Shown: positions 1 through 12,079 of the stretch, piece after piece
Numbering within the stretch: position 1 is the first letter of the stretch
How the letters are laid out: every line of letters begins with the position of its first letter
NCBI GenBank assembly: GCA_015178975.1
Contig: WHVD01000027.1
Coordinates: forward strand, 764,563-828,562
Reading direction: 5' to 3'
DNA from: Hysterangium stoloniferum
Taxonomy: Eukaryota; Basidiomycota; Agaricomycetes; Hysterangiales; Hysterangiaceae
Length of the DNA stretch: 64,000 nucleotides
The notes under the pieces: model-generated
Told to the model about the DNA's origin: nothing
Seen by the model: the letters and a program-made list of their open reading frames with translations, nothing else
Database searches by the model: none
Position numbers and translations under genes: made by a program

Positions 1-995
1 TTACCGTCTCGATTCCTTGCCTGTGTAAACAGGGCAGAAAGTATAAAGGCACTCCAGACATCATTGCGGTCGCTCGGGCCTCTTGGGGCGGCTGTTGAAG
101 TCACGGCAAAGCAAAATGTGCAGGCAGCAAAACAAGCAGACGTTATACTTCTATGGTACCGCGAGCTATATCGAATACATAGATGCATTGCTGATTGCAT
201 CTGTAAGCTGTAAACCTCAACTTGCCCACTCGATCCTCAACGAGAACGGGATGAGAGAGGCCCTAGAAGACAAACTTCTCATTAGCATTCTTGCTGGAGT
301 GACGATCTCCCAACTGAAGACCCTCGTCAATCCTTCCACAAAAGTCATCCGAGCAATGCCTAATACCCCTTGCAAAGTCAGGTCCTACTAGCATTCAATG
401 TTGTCCTACTAACGTCTTGTTTATGGCTTTTATCATTAAGATCCGGGAGGGTATGACCGTCGTATCTACCATTCCCGCGTCTCAAGACACGCACCGTGAC
501 CGTGCCATCATTTTGGCAATTTTTGAGTCTATTGGCCGCTGCAGAGTTCTTGAAGAGAAACATTTCGACGCTTGCACCGCCCTTTCCGGCTCTGGCCCTG
601 CTTTTGCTTGTATTTTCCTAGAGGCCATGGCCGATGGGGGTGTCATGATGGGTCTCCCTCGAGCAGAGGCTTTGGAGCTCGCTGCACAGAGTAATCATCT
701 ACAAAATAAATTTAGTATGGTTGAATGACTTGTACTTTTATCCAGGTTTACAGGGCGCCGCAAGAATGGCCCTACAACCTGGAGCTCACCCCGCACAGAT
801 TAAAGATGCAGTCACAAGTGCGCATGCTCTTAACATATGCGGTTTGTCAATACTCACACGTGTCTAGCTCCTGGTGGTTGTACTATTGCAGGCCTTCTTA
901 CACTAGAAGACGGTCGAGTGCGATCGACTATTGCACGCACTATTCAAGTAGCCACCGAACGTGCTAGTCAGTTAGGTCAGGTTTCAGAGAAATGA
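1..995 (+). CDS. PRO3: Pyrroline-5-carboxylate reductase (5' partial)
   Basis: Catalyses the last step of proline synthesis, NAD(P)H reduction of pyrroline-5-carboxylate. The frame is already open at base 1, so the N-terminal Rossmann start lies outside the window. Exons as read: 1-155, 208-376, 441-690, 746-817, 868-995. Joined, they give the ProC signatures ILAGVTISQL, RAMPNTPCKIREGMT, ALSGSGPAF, and the C-terminal PGGCTIAGL followed by a short helix and stop. Introns are 50-64 nt with GT...AG ends. Every junction restores the family sequence, so it appears intact apart from the missing 5' end. The next gene, Rpt3, converges on it. Confidence 0.93.
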
Positions 996-1769
996 TCAAG
1001 TGGGGTCGTGTTTGAAGTCAAAAGTCAAATACATTGACAATAAATTTATGCAAATAATTGAGCAACCTTTACATATATTCAATGACTACCTAGTATTATG
1101 ATACAACATGAAAAACGTATAAGTAGAAGAAGAGTGTAGCCCTTAACCCAGCCAACATCTCGATCATAAGATGGTGTACTGGGGGGCAAGGCAACGACGA
1201 GGCCGAATCATCGATTTTGCTCCCATAAAATGAAGGCGACGCGTGGGAATCAGCGAGCGACGCCCAGAGTGTGAGGGAGCAATGTGAACAGTGGCCTTGA
1301 CAGGTCAAATAGAAACACGTTTTCTTCGATCATAGAGGAAGATGATATCAGCTATATATTCAATAAATCTACATCAAAAGCCATCAGCATTAGGTTACCC
1401 TAAAACCACCGAATTAACTCACATGTTACAAAACAATCTATAACTTGAAGGTAAAAAGGAAATGTCACCTACGTGTGAACCCTACTCCCGTTAGCGACGT
1501 AATAATAACGTCTACTCGAAGGAGTATGGCAAAATGAAATAATAGGATCATTTTCTTGCTCATGAAATGAGCGATTCGCTGTGGAATGCAGCAAATCGCT
1601 AAAGTGAACAGAGCTGAAATGTAGCGGATGGAACAGTCACAAGTCGTAAAGAGAATATTGTAGCGAATTAATAAAGCAGTTGGATATATATACCTACATT
1701 CACCTGAGATTAGCATGCATGCAAGACGGCGGGGACGAAGAATTACATACATGATTGAAAAGAAACGCT
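996..1769. other. Convergent intergenic region, no gene seen
   Basis: This is the 3' space between the reductase (plus) and Rpt3 (minus). It is moderately AT-rich. The short open frames here (for example 1096-1308 minus) show no family resemblance and no splice partners, so I leave them out. Confidence 0.5.
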
Positions 1770-3404
<1,635 letters not shown>

Positions 3405-3679
3405 GGTGTAAGAAAGAGTGACGCGTCGTACGCGTGTGCACCTATTTGGTCACTCGTTTATGGAGATTTGCTTCCGTTCTTATTCTCAAAACTTTTCAGC
3501 CACAGTCCAGTATGTCCGGTTATAATCTGACCATGTAGAGCATTTGGGACTGTATCACCATGTGAGATGACAAGACAATTCACTGGCGAATTTGTCTTCG
3601 TTTGATCGTCTTTTAAGTAAATACGTAAGTCACAAAATTTAAATTAGTGGCTAGTATTCGTGGGACTGTCATTGGTTTA

Positions 3680-4936
3680 TCATAATACCCTATTTTCTTT
3701 GTCTTCGTCTTCTGCTGTGCTGTTGTTGTCCAAGACCATCCCCTCCACTTCAGCATCCTCCGCCTGCTTTGAATTCGCACTTTCCGCCGTCTCCCGCGAC
3801 GTCTCATCAGATTCCGGCCCGCTTGATTTCACAAATCTCTCCTCCAGAGTCGATCTCGTTGTCGCTGTCAGAGCGGTAGGACGGTCGGCGAGATGGCCTG
3901 GCTTGGGATCGTCCAGCTCGTCGACAAGACCCAGTCCCTTCCCCGTGGAATGACGTTCGTGTGGCTGTTCAGTCCTCTCTGCATTCTTTTCCGGGCGTTT
4001 GGTTGCCGCGAGCTCGAATGGTGACGGCGATCTTGACCGCCGTGCATCGTCGTGTAAAAACGGTATAGGACTGAACACTGGCGTCATGGCTAGTCGCAAG
4101 GATAGATTGTCAGTGTATCCCGCAGGCACCGTAGGCTTGCTTCCCGGATCTTCAGAGGGGTACATATCTTTCGTAGATGTCACCAGAATGGTCCGCTCCA
4201 GTGCACGAAGGTATTTCCCCACTGTCTTATAGTGCTTTCGTGGCAACACGCACAGCTCACAAAGACGTTGAATGGTGAAGGGCGGCCCACTATTTCAGGT
4301 CCATCAACACTACCCATAAGATAATTAAAATAATTAACATACTCTTCAAAATCGTCTAGTTGTTCGAAAATCTGAATTTCAAACCCATCGGCTTCTTTTA
4401 CATCCATAATATTGTTGAAAACCCGCGCTGAGGCACTCTTCTTAGGCTCACGCTTCGGAAACGAAGGAATGACAAGACCATGGAGTCCTGCATTAACAGG
4501 CGAGGAGCCTAGTGCTAACGGAGAAGAAGAAGGGAAGGAGGTGGGAGATGATCGATGGTTTAACTCGGGCGTTTTGTCCACATCCATATCACTTGCATCT
4601 CCTGATTCCCCAGATAGATATTGGCGAATGTTCTACCATAAATTCACCATGAGCGGATAAAGACTGTCGGAAAGAAATATAACAGACTGACATTATGGAC
4701 CTTGAATTTGATTATATCTCGTAGCAGGGGCCATTCTGTTCTGCATGGGATTTGGACACTTAGATTAAACGAAGGCATTACAGAAGCGTACTGGACAGCA
4801 TCGGTGACGGATATATGTTCAAGGATAGAGTCGTATTCTTTATATTGTGTGGGTTAGTGATTGATATATTACACAAGCAAGCGCGACTACCTTGTTTCCA
4901 TTCAAAAGCTGCATTTGTCCCACTGGCCAGAGTCAT
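3680..4936 (-). CDS. PPP4R2: Protein phosphatase 4 regulatory subunit 2
   Basis: Targeting subunit of the PP4 phosphatase complex (Psy4 in yeast), linked to DNA-damage recovery. Exons (minus): 4936-4891, 4837-about 4692, 4632-4343, 4289-3680, about 363 aa. The conserved core is visible in two parts: EWPLLRDIIKFK near the N-terminus and PPFTIQRLCEL..PRKHYK just after the third junction. The intervening and C-terminal parts are low-complexity, acidic and serine-rich, as in the family. The donor of the second intron is uncertain (4691 or 4700); both keep the frame. It lies 275 bp downstream of Rpt3 on the same strand. Confidence 0.86.
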
Positions 4937-5185
4937 TTTATCGCCACAATTTAAGGAGAGATGTCACGCACACGAACGGTCACACCTCGCATAGATCCCA
5001 ATCTTTGATCAGAAGCCAACCGAGGACAGCAAATTTGGCTCTATTATAATATACTATAGGCTGGAATAATTACTTCAAGTTCACGCCTGTTGTCGATTTA
5101 TGAAATATCAAGTCTAAAAACGTATTTCACATACTTAAATTTCAAACCACCTTGGTGCTGTTACTCGAAAAAAAAGATAAACGAA

Positions 5186-6540
5186 CTATTGGCTGGTATT
5201 CAATGGACTTATCCTATCACATCTACTTATATTCTCAAGTAAGAATTCGAAGAACCACGGGACCTACCAAGTGATAAATTTCCAGATCAGGCATCATGAG
5301 GGATGCACTTACATCAACGTCTTCAGCGACCATGCAATTCTTTCCATAATGGCCCCATGAATCATCGCAACTTTGATAGTTCCACACGTCGACGACGGTA
5401 GAGCCCACTGAATGCTTCCCGGTAAGTTCAACGTCGACTCTGTACCGTTTGTTTTGGAAGCGTTCGGGGTGAGCGATATAGGCTACAGTTAGGGCATCAT
5501 GAAGGGGGGGTCCCTCATGGAACCCAAATGTTGATTTATAGCTTTCGGCAAAGAAGCTAATCAACGTGGATAGTGTGTGCCTAAGGGGGGTTGCGGGTTT
5601 GGGAAGTGCATCTAGTCCAGAATATTCCGAATTGGAAGATAGCAGCCGAGCATGTGTAGCCTTCGAAAAAATAACCTTGTGAGTAACGTTGATTGGTATC
5701 ATAACTTTTCGGACCGGAAAATCCAACACAATTTGGGATGCTTCAGCTATTTATTCAATCAGTAAATAAGTGCAATAAATCAATCGAAAGGCTTACGATC
5801 ACAAAGAATATTATATTCTTAGGAAATTGTCCAGTCAGCCTATACAAAGCATGGTCGACAATGCAAATCACACATACCTGCGACAGGACTTCTGTTGCCA
5901 ATGCCTACAGCACCTCCCATAAAAACAATTTCCTCAATGGCGGGTCTCAAGTCCGGATACACGCTGAGGAAGAGAGCAAGATTTGTTTGAGGGCCCGTGG
6001 TTACTAACGTCGTGCGCTGGCCCTGCCCATCATTCCATGTCTGACGCAGAGCAGCAGCCATTGCTTCTATCGCTGTCACATTGCCGTTCTCTTTTATCCG
6101 AGCATTCACCTTCGGGTGGGTATAGCTTGGCAGGCCTTCCACACCGCCTAGCCCGTCTGGTCCATGAATCTCAGGATCAGCTTTTGCAGGTCGAAGCAAT
6201 GGCTTGGATGCCCCAGCATACACCTTTGCGATGTGATCAGGTGCGCCAAATGCATAAAGCAGCCTGACAGCATTTTGCCACGTGTTTTCAGACGTTGTAT
6301 TGCCATGAACCTTGAATGCTGAGGGTCAGTTCACCCACATTGTATTTATGATATAGTTAACGTAGATTGAGTTCTTACTGTAGAGATACCCAGAAGATCA
6401 ATTTCGGGACAGTTGAGGGCCAGAAGTATTGCGATTGCGTCGTCGTGCCCCTTCGCAATGCTGCCCTCTTAGTAGCAAGTCTGAACTAGTAGGGTTGGCG
6501 GGCTTACAGGATCAGCATCTAACCAGATCGGTTTCTTCAT
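5186..6540 (-). CDS. Inosine-uridine preferring nucleoside hydrolase
   Basis: Hydrolyses the N-glycosidic bond of nucleosides in purine/pyrimidine salvage. Exons (minus): 6540-6508, 6450-6379, 6310-5878, 5817-5797, 5746-5313, 5263-5186, giving 356 aa. The N-terminal Asp cluster is assembled across the first junction (WLDADP + GHDDA), followed by GISTVHGNT, TGPQTNLAL, the MGGA region and NILCDPEAS. The stretch EYNILCD comes from a 21-nt exon; without it a conserved calcium/substrate-site segment is missing. The C-terminus VPWFFEFLL is also recovered by splicing. Substrate preference cannot be read from sequence alone. Confidence 0.92.
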
Positions 6541-6836
6541 CTAGAACCTACTTTCAGATATTAGTTCAACACTGAGTCTATAGTAAATGAGATGATGTAC
6601 AGTACAGTTTTAACAGAACAAAAGCGAAGGCCGCCATGTCGGACCAGGGACGAGTACTGGGTATCTGGACATTATACCTTGTTTGTAGATTAACAGAACA
6701 ATAACTCCGAGAAAATATTCAATGGCCTTTGCACCACATATTTCAAGTAATTATGTATATATGCCAGACGAGTTGGAATTCCAACGTGGCAGTCACTAAT
6801 TATAATCCAGAAATCGACAGTGGCGACATAAGAAAT
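6541..6836. promoter_or_regulatory. 5' region of the nucleoside hydrolase
   Basis: Intergenic space between the nucleoside hydrolase start and the Rpc11 stop, both on the minus strand. I see no ORF, RNA gene or clear promoter box beyond AT-rich sequence. Confidence 0.35.
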
Positions 6837-7432
6837 TTAATTCTCCCGTGTGTTGTATCCACATCCAGCACAACTGGTAAAATAATTTGTATGATGTCAT
6901 AGATAGTGGATTAAAGGCTGCATACCGGTAGACTGGGAGAAAATAAGCAGGCAGCAATGATGATTTACTCAAAACTTACAAGTTGTCATGGGCTCGTCAG
7001 CAGAACGGATCTGAAGTTGTCTGTAATAAGCTCGATCGGAATCACACTTGTCGCATTGCTCTGGTATTCGAATAAAAGTTATCACACGAGGGTGCGCGCA
7101 TTGGAAAATGGCACGTACTCTCCGTCGAATCCGCATCCTTCCAGGTCTCCTCCCCCCCCAGCACATCATCAACATCCTTACCTTTGAGACGTGTCCGAGA
7201 TGTCATCTGTGCCAACAACGAAGTCAAACTGGTTGGCTGGATAATGTGGCAAGAATATTGACCTGCTTCGAGATCGGAAATTCGTAGGGGCAGCTATTGC
7301 ACGCCCACTTGTTATAGCCCGATTCACTAGGAGACGGCCATTTCTTGTGTTATCTAAAAGTCTGATAGCGACACAGTATTCGACTGACCCGGATATTATG
7401 AGAACATTTGCACAAGTTGGACAAAAGAGCAT
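6837..7432 (-). CDS. RPC11: RNA polymerase III subunit Rpc11 (RPC10)
   Basis: TFIIS-like subunit of RNA polymerase III needed for RNA cleavage, termination and reinitiation. Exons (minus): 7432-7389, 7326-7263, 7206-7119, 7060-6980, 6932-6926, 6873-6837, giving 106 aa, close to the family length. It has an N-terminal zinc ribbon (FCPTCANVL ... CNSCPYEF), the linker TSRTRLKGKDVDDVLGG, and a C-terminal zinc ribbon (CDKC ... QIRSADEPMTTFYRCAGC). The acidic hairpin reads RSADEP. The Phe-Tyr-Arg of the second ribbon is encoded by a 7-nt exon at 6926-6932. Confidence 0.93.
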
Positions 7433-7566
7433 TACACTTAGAAACTGCAGCTATTACGGCTGGACCCATAAGCGCTCACTGCATGGGACATATAATTGAC
7501 GTCTCTAATTACATATACGGATGGTATCAAATAACGACAGGTACTTTTAAGCGTATGCATATCAAG

Positions 7567-8235
7567 TCAGGTGGAGTATGTTTTCTGTATTTTTTCCAGA
7601 AGATCTCCCATTTTCTGGCGCATGTCAGGCTGCCTGGATTTCCTACTATGTGACCTTCCAGCCTTGTTATCCTGGACTCCCCCACGACGTCTTCCACCCT
7701 CACGGTCCCGTCGAGGTCGCAAAGTGTTATTCTTCGTTTGAACTGGACGACCAAGCCCCCGAGTGGATCGACCCTCAGGTGCAGAATTCATGGACGATTG
7801 CATGCCACTGTCGGTTCGTACTTTGCAAGGCAAAGCTTGTGTATTTGCAGCGCCAGATGGCCCAGCCGTTGCAGAAGCGATGGCCATATTGCCTTCTTCC
7901 CCGTTTGAACTCGAGTCATCTCCCCGGCCCACGCGCGTGACTTCAGTCTCTTGACCAAGGCGTGTATCACCTTCGTGTGCTTCAGCCGCGTGTTCTCCTG
8001 CAGGCTCCCGGTCAGTCCACCCCTCCTTCCGTTTTTGAGCTCTCCACTGGCTCTTAAGCTTTTTCTTTTCCACCCAATCTCGTTTAAGTTTCTGCGCTAC
8101 CCACTTCACAATTAAATATGATAATAATATATATCTATATAATATATGTTCACCTCTTTCAATAGGTAGGTGTCGAAATTCAGGGGGTCCTTTCCGCTTG
8201 AGACTTTTTCTTCCAGTTTCTGTGGACGAAGTCAT
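7567..8235 (-). CDS. FYV7: Fyv7-like rRNA-processing protein
   Basis: Probably a nucleolar factor of 18S rRNA maturation. Two exons (minus): 8235-8154 and 8096-7567. The N-terminal conserved block reads RAQKLKRDWVEKKKLKSQW and the C-terminus reads QPDMRQKMGDLLEKIQ, matching the start and end signatures I associate with Fyv7. The middle is a charged, poorly conserved linker. Assignment rests on these two short blocks. It shares a 146-bp divergent promoter region with eIF1. Confidence 0.65.
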   Translation of the reverse strand: MTSSTETGRKSLKRKGPPEFRHLPIERGEHILYRYILLSYLIVKWVAQKLKRDWVEKKKLKSQWRAQKRKEGWTDREPAGEHAAEAHEGDTRLGQETEVTRVGRGDDSSSNGEEGNMAIASATAGPSGAANTQALPCKVRTDSGMQSSMNSAPEGRSTRGLGRPVQTKNNTLRPRRDREGGRRRGGVQDNKAGRSHSRKSRQPDMRQKMGDLLEKIQKTYST

Positions 8236-8381
8236 GGCGGAGCTGGAGTCAACGGTTAGGCGCCCACAGTGGCCACATTAATACGCAAGAAGATAGCTCC
8301 GCTTCTTGTTCTCGAACTCTCGTCTTGCCTATCTTGTTCCCTAAACCCAACCCCCACTCACATTTCACTTCACCCCATCGC

Positions 8382-8900
8382 ATGAGCGTGCAGAACCTCA
8401 ACTCTTATGGTCAGTTGCAGCTGCCTAATTCTCCCATATATCAAACCATGTTGACCCGTCACCTCCCCTTAATCAAGACCCGTTCGCGGATGAAGGCGAC
8501 CCCCTTGGAGAGTCAAATGACGTCGGGTCTCAGCAGAATTACATTCACATTCGTATTCAGCAGAGGAACGGCCGAAAGACGTTGACGACGTTGCAAGGCT
8601 TGCCCAAAGGTGCGTGGCGTGTTGTCTCATCGGTCCATCAATCCCTAAGGACGAGCATTGCTCAGAGTATGACCCTAAAAAGCTCCTTAAGGCATTTAAG
8701 AAGGTATTAATTAACCCTATGCCACTCATTCTAAGAGATTCATCTTTTGCTATCAGGAATTTGCCTGCAATGGGACTCTTGTCGACGACGAAGAGCTCGG
8801 CCAAGTCATCCAACTTCAGGGCGATCAGAGACTCAAGATATCCACTTTCCTCACGGAGGAGGGCATCCCTAAGAGCACGATCAAGTTGCATGGATTCTGA
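8382..8900 (+). CDS. SUI1: Translation initiation factor eIF1 (SUI1)
   Basis: Guards start-codon selection in the 43S complex. Exons: 8382-8409, 8478-8609, 8666-8703, 8757-8900, giving 113 aa, standard length. The signature NYIHIRIQQRNGRKTLTT, then YDPKKLLKAFKKEFACNG (joined over a phase-0 intron) and the C-terminal STIKLHGF are all present. eIF1 commonly has a poor start context; here it is TCGCATGAG, so the -3 base is C rather than a purine, compatible with the known autoregulation of eIF1 genes (inference). Confidence 0.96.
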
Positions 8901-9091
8901 TTTCAGGAACGGCGAGGAGTTGAGGTGCTGCTGTATGACAGACCAAAATCTTTCATCGACGGTTGCTCATATCTTATCCAATCCATTCTGCTCGAAATTT
9001 TCGTACTATACTGTAACATTTCATGGACGAATGATATGCATTCTCGCGCTATCTAACATCAAACACAGAGGAATGACAACAGACTCCATGT

Positions 9092-10063
9092 TCATTTGAT
9101 TTTGTCCAGGGGTCTATAGTAAAACGTTAGATGGATGATGGTGGATGAGTAGTAGATACGACGCACCGATTGAACCCTCCGCGGCTGAAAGAAAGAAAGT
9201 TCTGGCATCAGCATTTCGATATACCTTGTTTTTATACGCACCGATTCATATATTGCCGCCATGTCCGCTGTTTCTTAATCTCTACCCCTCCTTCCTGATT
9301 CCCTATGACCGGCTTACCCTGGACATTCGAGTTAGATATTATATCACTCCCCCAACGGGGAATTTCACCTTTGTGGTACCGAAACCACCAAAACCCATGG
9401 CAGCCATCATATCCTCCTCTTCGCCGTCCGCTTCCATGTATTCAGGCTCCTCGCCGGGCTCTGGCTCCATATTTTGGAATCCCTCCTCCTTATTCGGCTT
9501 TGGCGGCTGAGGTGTCAACGCAGAGACTGAACCTACCAAAGGAATGCATCATGTCGCGAAAATACATGGCGTCTGGTCCTCCTTACCTGCCTTCGATGCA
9601 GCTTCGCGCTCGTCACTCCTGGATTTATCGACGTCTGGACGCTTCAGGCGTCTGTCGTCATCGCGATCAGAGTCTTTGTCGCTGTGGCGTTTGGCAGAAT
9701 CGCGTCGTTTATCCCTGTCGTGGGGCTCGTGCCTTCTGTGGTCCCGCTTTCGTTCATCCTTCTTGTCGCGTGCCCTCCTATCGTCGGCACCTCTGTCATG
9801 ACGTCTATCTTTACATAGGCTCAATGGTCCTCTGAGACCAAAAGATATATAGAACACTTACCATGCCTGTCTCTCGTCCTGTCGCCGTCTCGTCGCGGGC
9901 TTCTTGAACGACTCCTGCTGTCTCGCCGACCGCGATAGTCATCCGTTCTTCGGTCTCTATCTCTGTCTCTGTCTCTATCCCTATCCCTGTCCCGATTCTT
10001 ATTTCTGTCATCATCCCTTTCCCAACTACGTTCCCGCCGTCGTCGATCGTCGCGAGAAGCCAT
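9092..10063 (-). CDS. SNRNP27: U4/U6.U5 tri-snRNP 27 kDa protein
   Basis: Component of the spliceosomal tri-snRNP. Exons (minus): 10063-9862, 9808-9587, 9532-9369, 9318-9242, 9184-9167, 9113-9092, giving 234 aa. The N-terminal two thirds is an RS/RD/RE-rich domain, including a perfect (RD) dipeptide run around 9960-10000. The C-terminus is the conserved block MGFGGFGTTKGKPV ... TWRQYMNRRGGFNRPLDKIK. That block is assembled from four exons, one of 18 nt and a last one of 22 nt. It shares a 124-bp divergent spacer with the RRM gene. Confidence 0.93.
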
Positions 10064-10187
10064 CGGATGGAGGTTGTGTCGCGTGTGAAGCTAATGTTAG
10101 TGGATGGGCGCTTATAATAAATTTCGCCTTGACAAACCATGAGTGCTGGTGAGGAGAGAAGATGTATCACTCACACTAAATTAACGC

Positions 10188-10959
10188 ATGTATACAGCGA
10201 AGTTTGCTTGGGAGTCAGGGTCAAAAACTGTCTTGTTGTTGCGTAATATCCCGCGGACAGCCCTGAACTCGGACATTAGACGTATGCTAGATCGACACGA
10301 AATAGAAAATGTGAAGGCTGGTAAATAACAGTTGCATCCACATATTATGGTATCGTTCTGATAAGTTCAATTCAAAGTTCACAAAACGTATGTTCGATTT
10401 CTTCCTGAAGGGAAAGCACATGTTGCCTTTGAAACTCCCGAGCAGGCTGACATGGCAGCGAAACGACTAAGAAACGCTACGATGTCAGGCTCCCCGGTAC
10501 AGCCTATGCTTACCCATGTTGCTGATGTTCCCGCGACTAGATCGCGAGGGGCTAAAGGACGAGAAGAAGCCGCAGCAAGAGGTTGCATCACTGGAACAGG
10601 GCCGGACGCTGGGGTTACGGATCGGGGCAGAGGCGTTGTTCTATGGGGCCTTCCGGGCAGAATGACGGTGGATGAGCTGAAGGAACTGTTGTTGAGAGGA
10701 TTTTCTTTAATGGATGGTGAAGCCGCGAAAGGGAATGTTGTCTTGATCGAACCGTGAGTTATCTCGCCTTCGTCTATATTCGCAGCGACCTCTTGACGGA
10801 CAATTCAGTGATGGACGAACACAAAGCTCAACGTCAAGACACTACGTGCGACTGGACTCGATCGCGGAAGCACATCGGCTTGTTCGTCAGTTGCACATGA
10901 CAGATTTCAAACGAAGAGGAGGAAGGACTTATAGAATACACGCTCGGGTGGTTATATAG
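10188..10959 (+). CDS. Protein with two RRM-like domains
   Basis: Exons 10188-10320, 10378-10753, 10809-10959, giving 219 aa. Domain 1 (about residues 10-85) has RNP2-like TVLLLRNIP and RNP1-like GKAHVAFETPE. Domain 2 (about 120-210) has VVLWGLP, then SRHYVRLDS and a long helix. A basic linker separates them. Both RRMs are divergent, and I cannot match it to a named protein. The basic N-terminus could be a mitochondrial presequence, but this is weak. Its stop lies 26 bp from the converging Cbc2 stop. Confidence 0.75.
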
Positions 10960-10985
10960 GTAGATACAGAATAATGAGAACCATG

Positions 10986-11820
10986 TCAACTATCATCGTC
11001 TTGATCTCGGTCTTTACGAGAACGTGCGGTCTATTGTGCCAGAATAAGAATGTTGTCTTGATTAAGTAGACATGCGGTACTCACCGGCCTCAGAGATTCA
11101 GCTTCATCTTCAGGCGATCTACCACGCTTCAAAGGATTACCCGTACCATCACGTTCTTTCCAATCGCCACCACCGCCAGCAACAGCATTCGGTCCATCCG
11201 TGGCATCCTGATACCGGTCCTCGACTTCTCGCCGCCTCTCAATCTCAATCTTTTGTGCTTGCGCACCCCACCCACCACGTCCGGCATCGTAATCTTGTCG
11301 ATGCTCGTCTCTGACCTGACCACCGCTTTTCCCTCTGCCGTACTGTCTGCCCTCTTTATAGCCTAGGTCGAGATCACAACGTATTATACGTTCATCAAGC
11401 TTCGTGCCGCTGACATATCGCATGCATGCTAGTGCTTCGGCGTGTGTATAATACTCTACGAAGCAGAATCCGCACGGCGTTCTGATGCGATATGGTAAGA
11501 CCGCTAGGACTGTAAGTGCTGTCACTAGTTAAACTGACTTTGTGTTCCTGTCCAAGCCCATGATGATACGCTTTACGCCTCCGCCTTCTTCAGAACTGGT
11601 GCATTTCGAAAAGAGCTCGTATATTTGCTCTTCGGTGGTATAAAAGCTCAAGTTCCCGATCTGGATGGGATGTCAGGGATATGTAAGATGTGCAGCATTC
11701 CGCACTCACATATAGCGTAGATGACTTTGCGAGCACCTCATTTTGGGCCTGTCTATCGACTCTATTTTGTGAGTCCTTATAATTTGAAGGTTGATCTAGG
11801 GGAGTGACAACGTGAGCCAT
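10986..11820 (-). CDS. CBC2: Nuclear cap-binding protein subunit 2 (CBP20)
   Basis: RRM protein that binds the m7G cap with CBP80. Exons (minus): 11820-11710, 11660-11539, 11481-11085, 11030-10986, giving 224 aa. It contains the cap-stacking tyrosine region ([19 protein letters not shown]), RNP2 IGNLSF, RNP1 CGFCFVEYY, and the conserved [19 protein letters not shown]. The C-terminal tail is Arg/Gly/Asp-rich and variable. A TBP-free AT-rich 259-bp spacer separates it from the divergent PAP2 gene. Confidence 0.95.
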
Positions 11821-12079
11821 ATCATCAGAAATTCGAGGGGGAAGTCACGAATGGTCACGGGTTCATGGATTCATCGGTTCCACAAGAGCGACCTCAACCT
11901 CCTTGGCAACCGTGTTACTCAATAGACTTGCCGGACTCTGCAATAATCTATCTCGGATTTATTAGCACCCCAAAAGTTGCCCAAACGACAGATAGTGTAA
12001 TACCAAAAGACTAATATATATTATAATATTTAATAGGCTTTGATCCCGTCATCAACTTGAACCTTCCCCAACATCATCC

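Noticed and set aside
1096-1308. 70-codon minus-strand ORF in the convergent spacer
   Set aside because: No motif, no splice partners, low-complexity composition.
8469-8891. 140-codon minus-strand ORF
   Set aside because: Antisense to eIF1 exons whose spliced product matches the family end to end.
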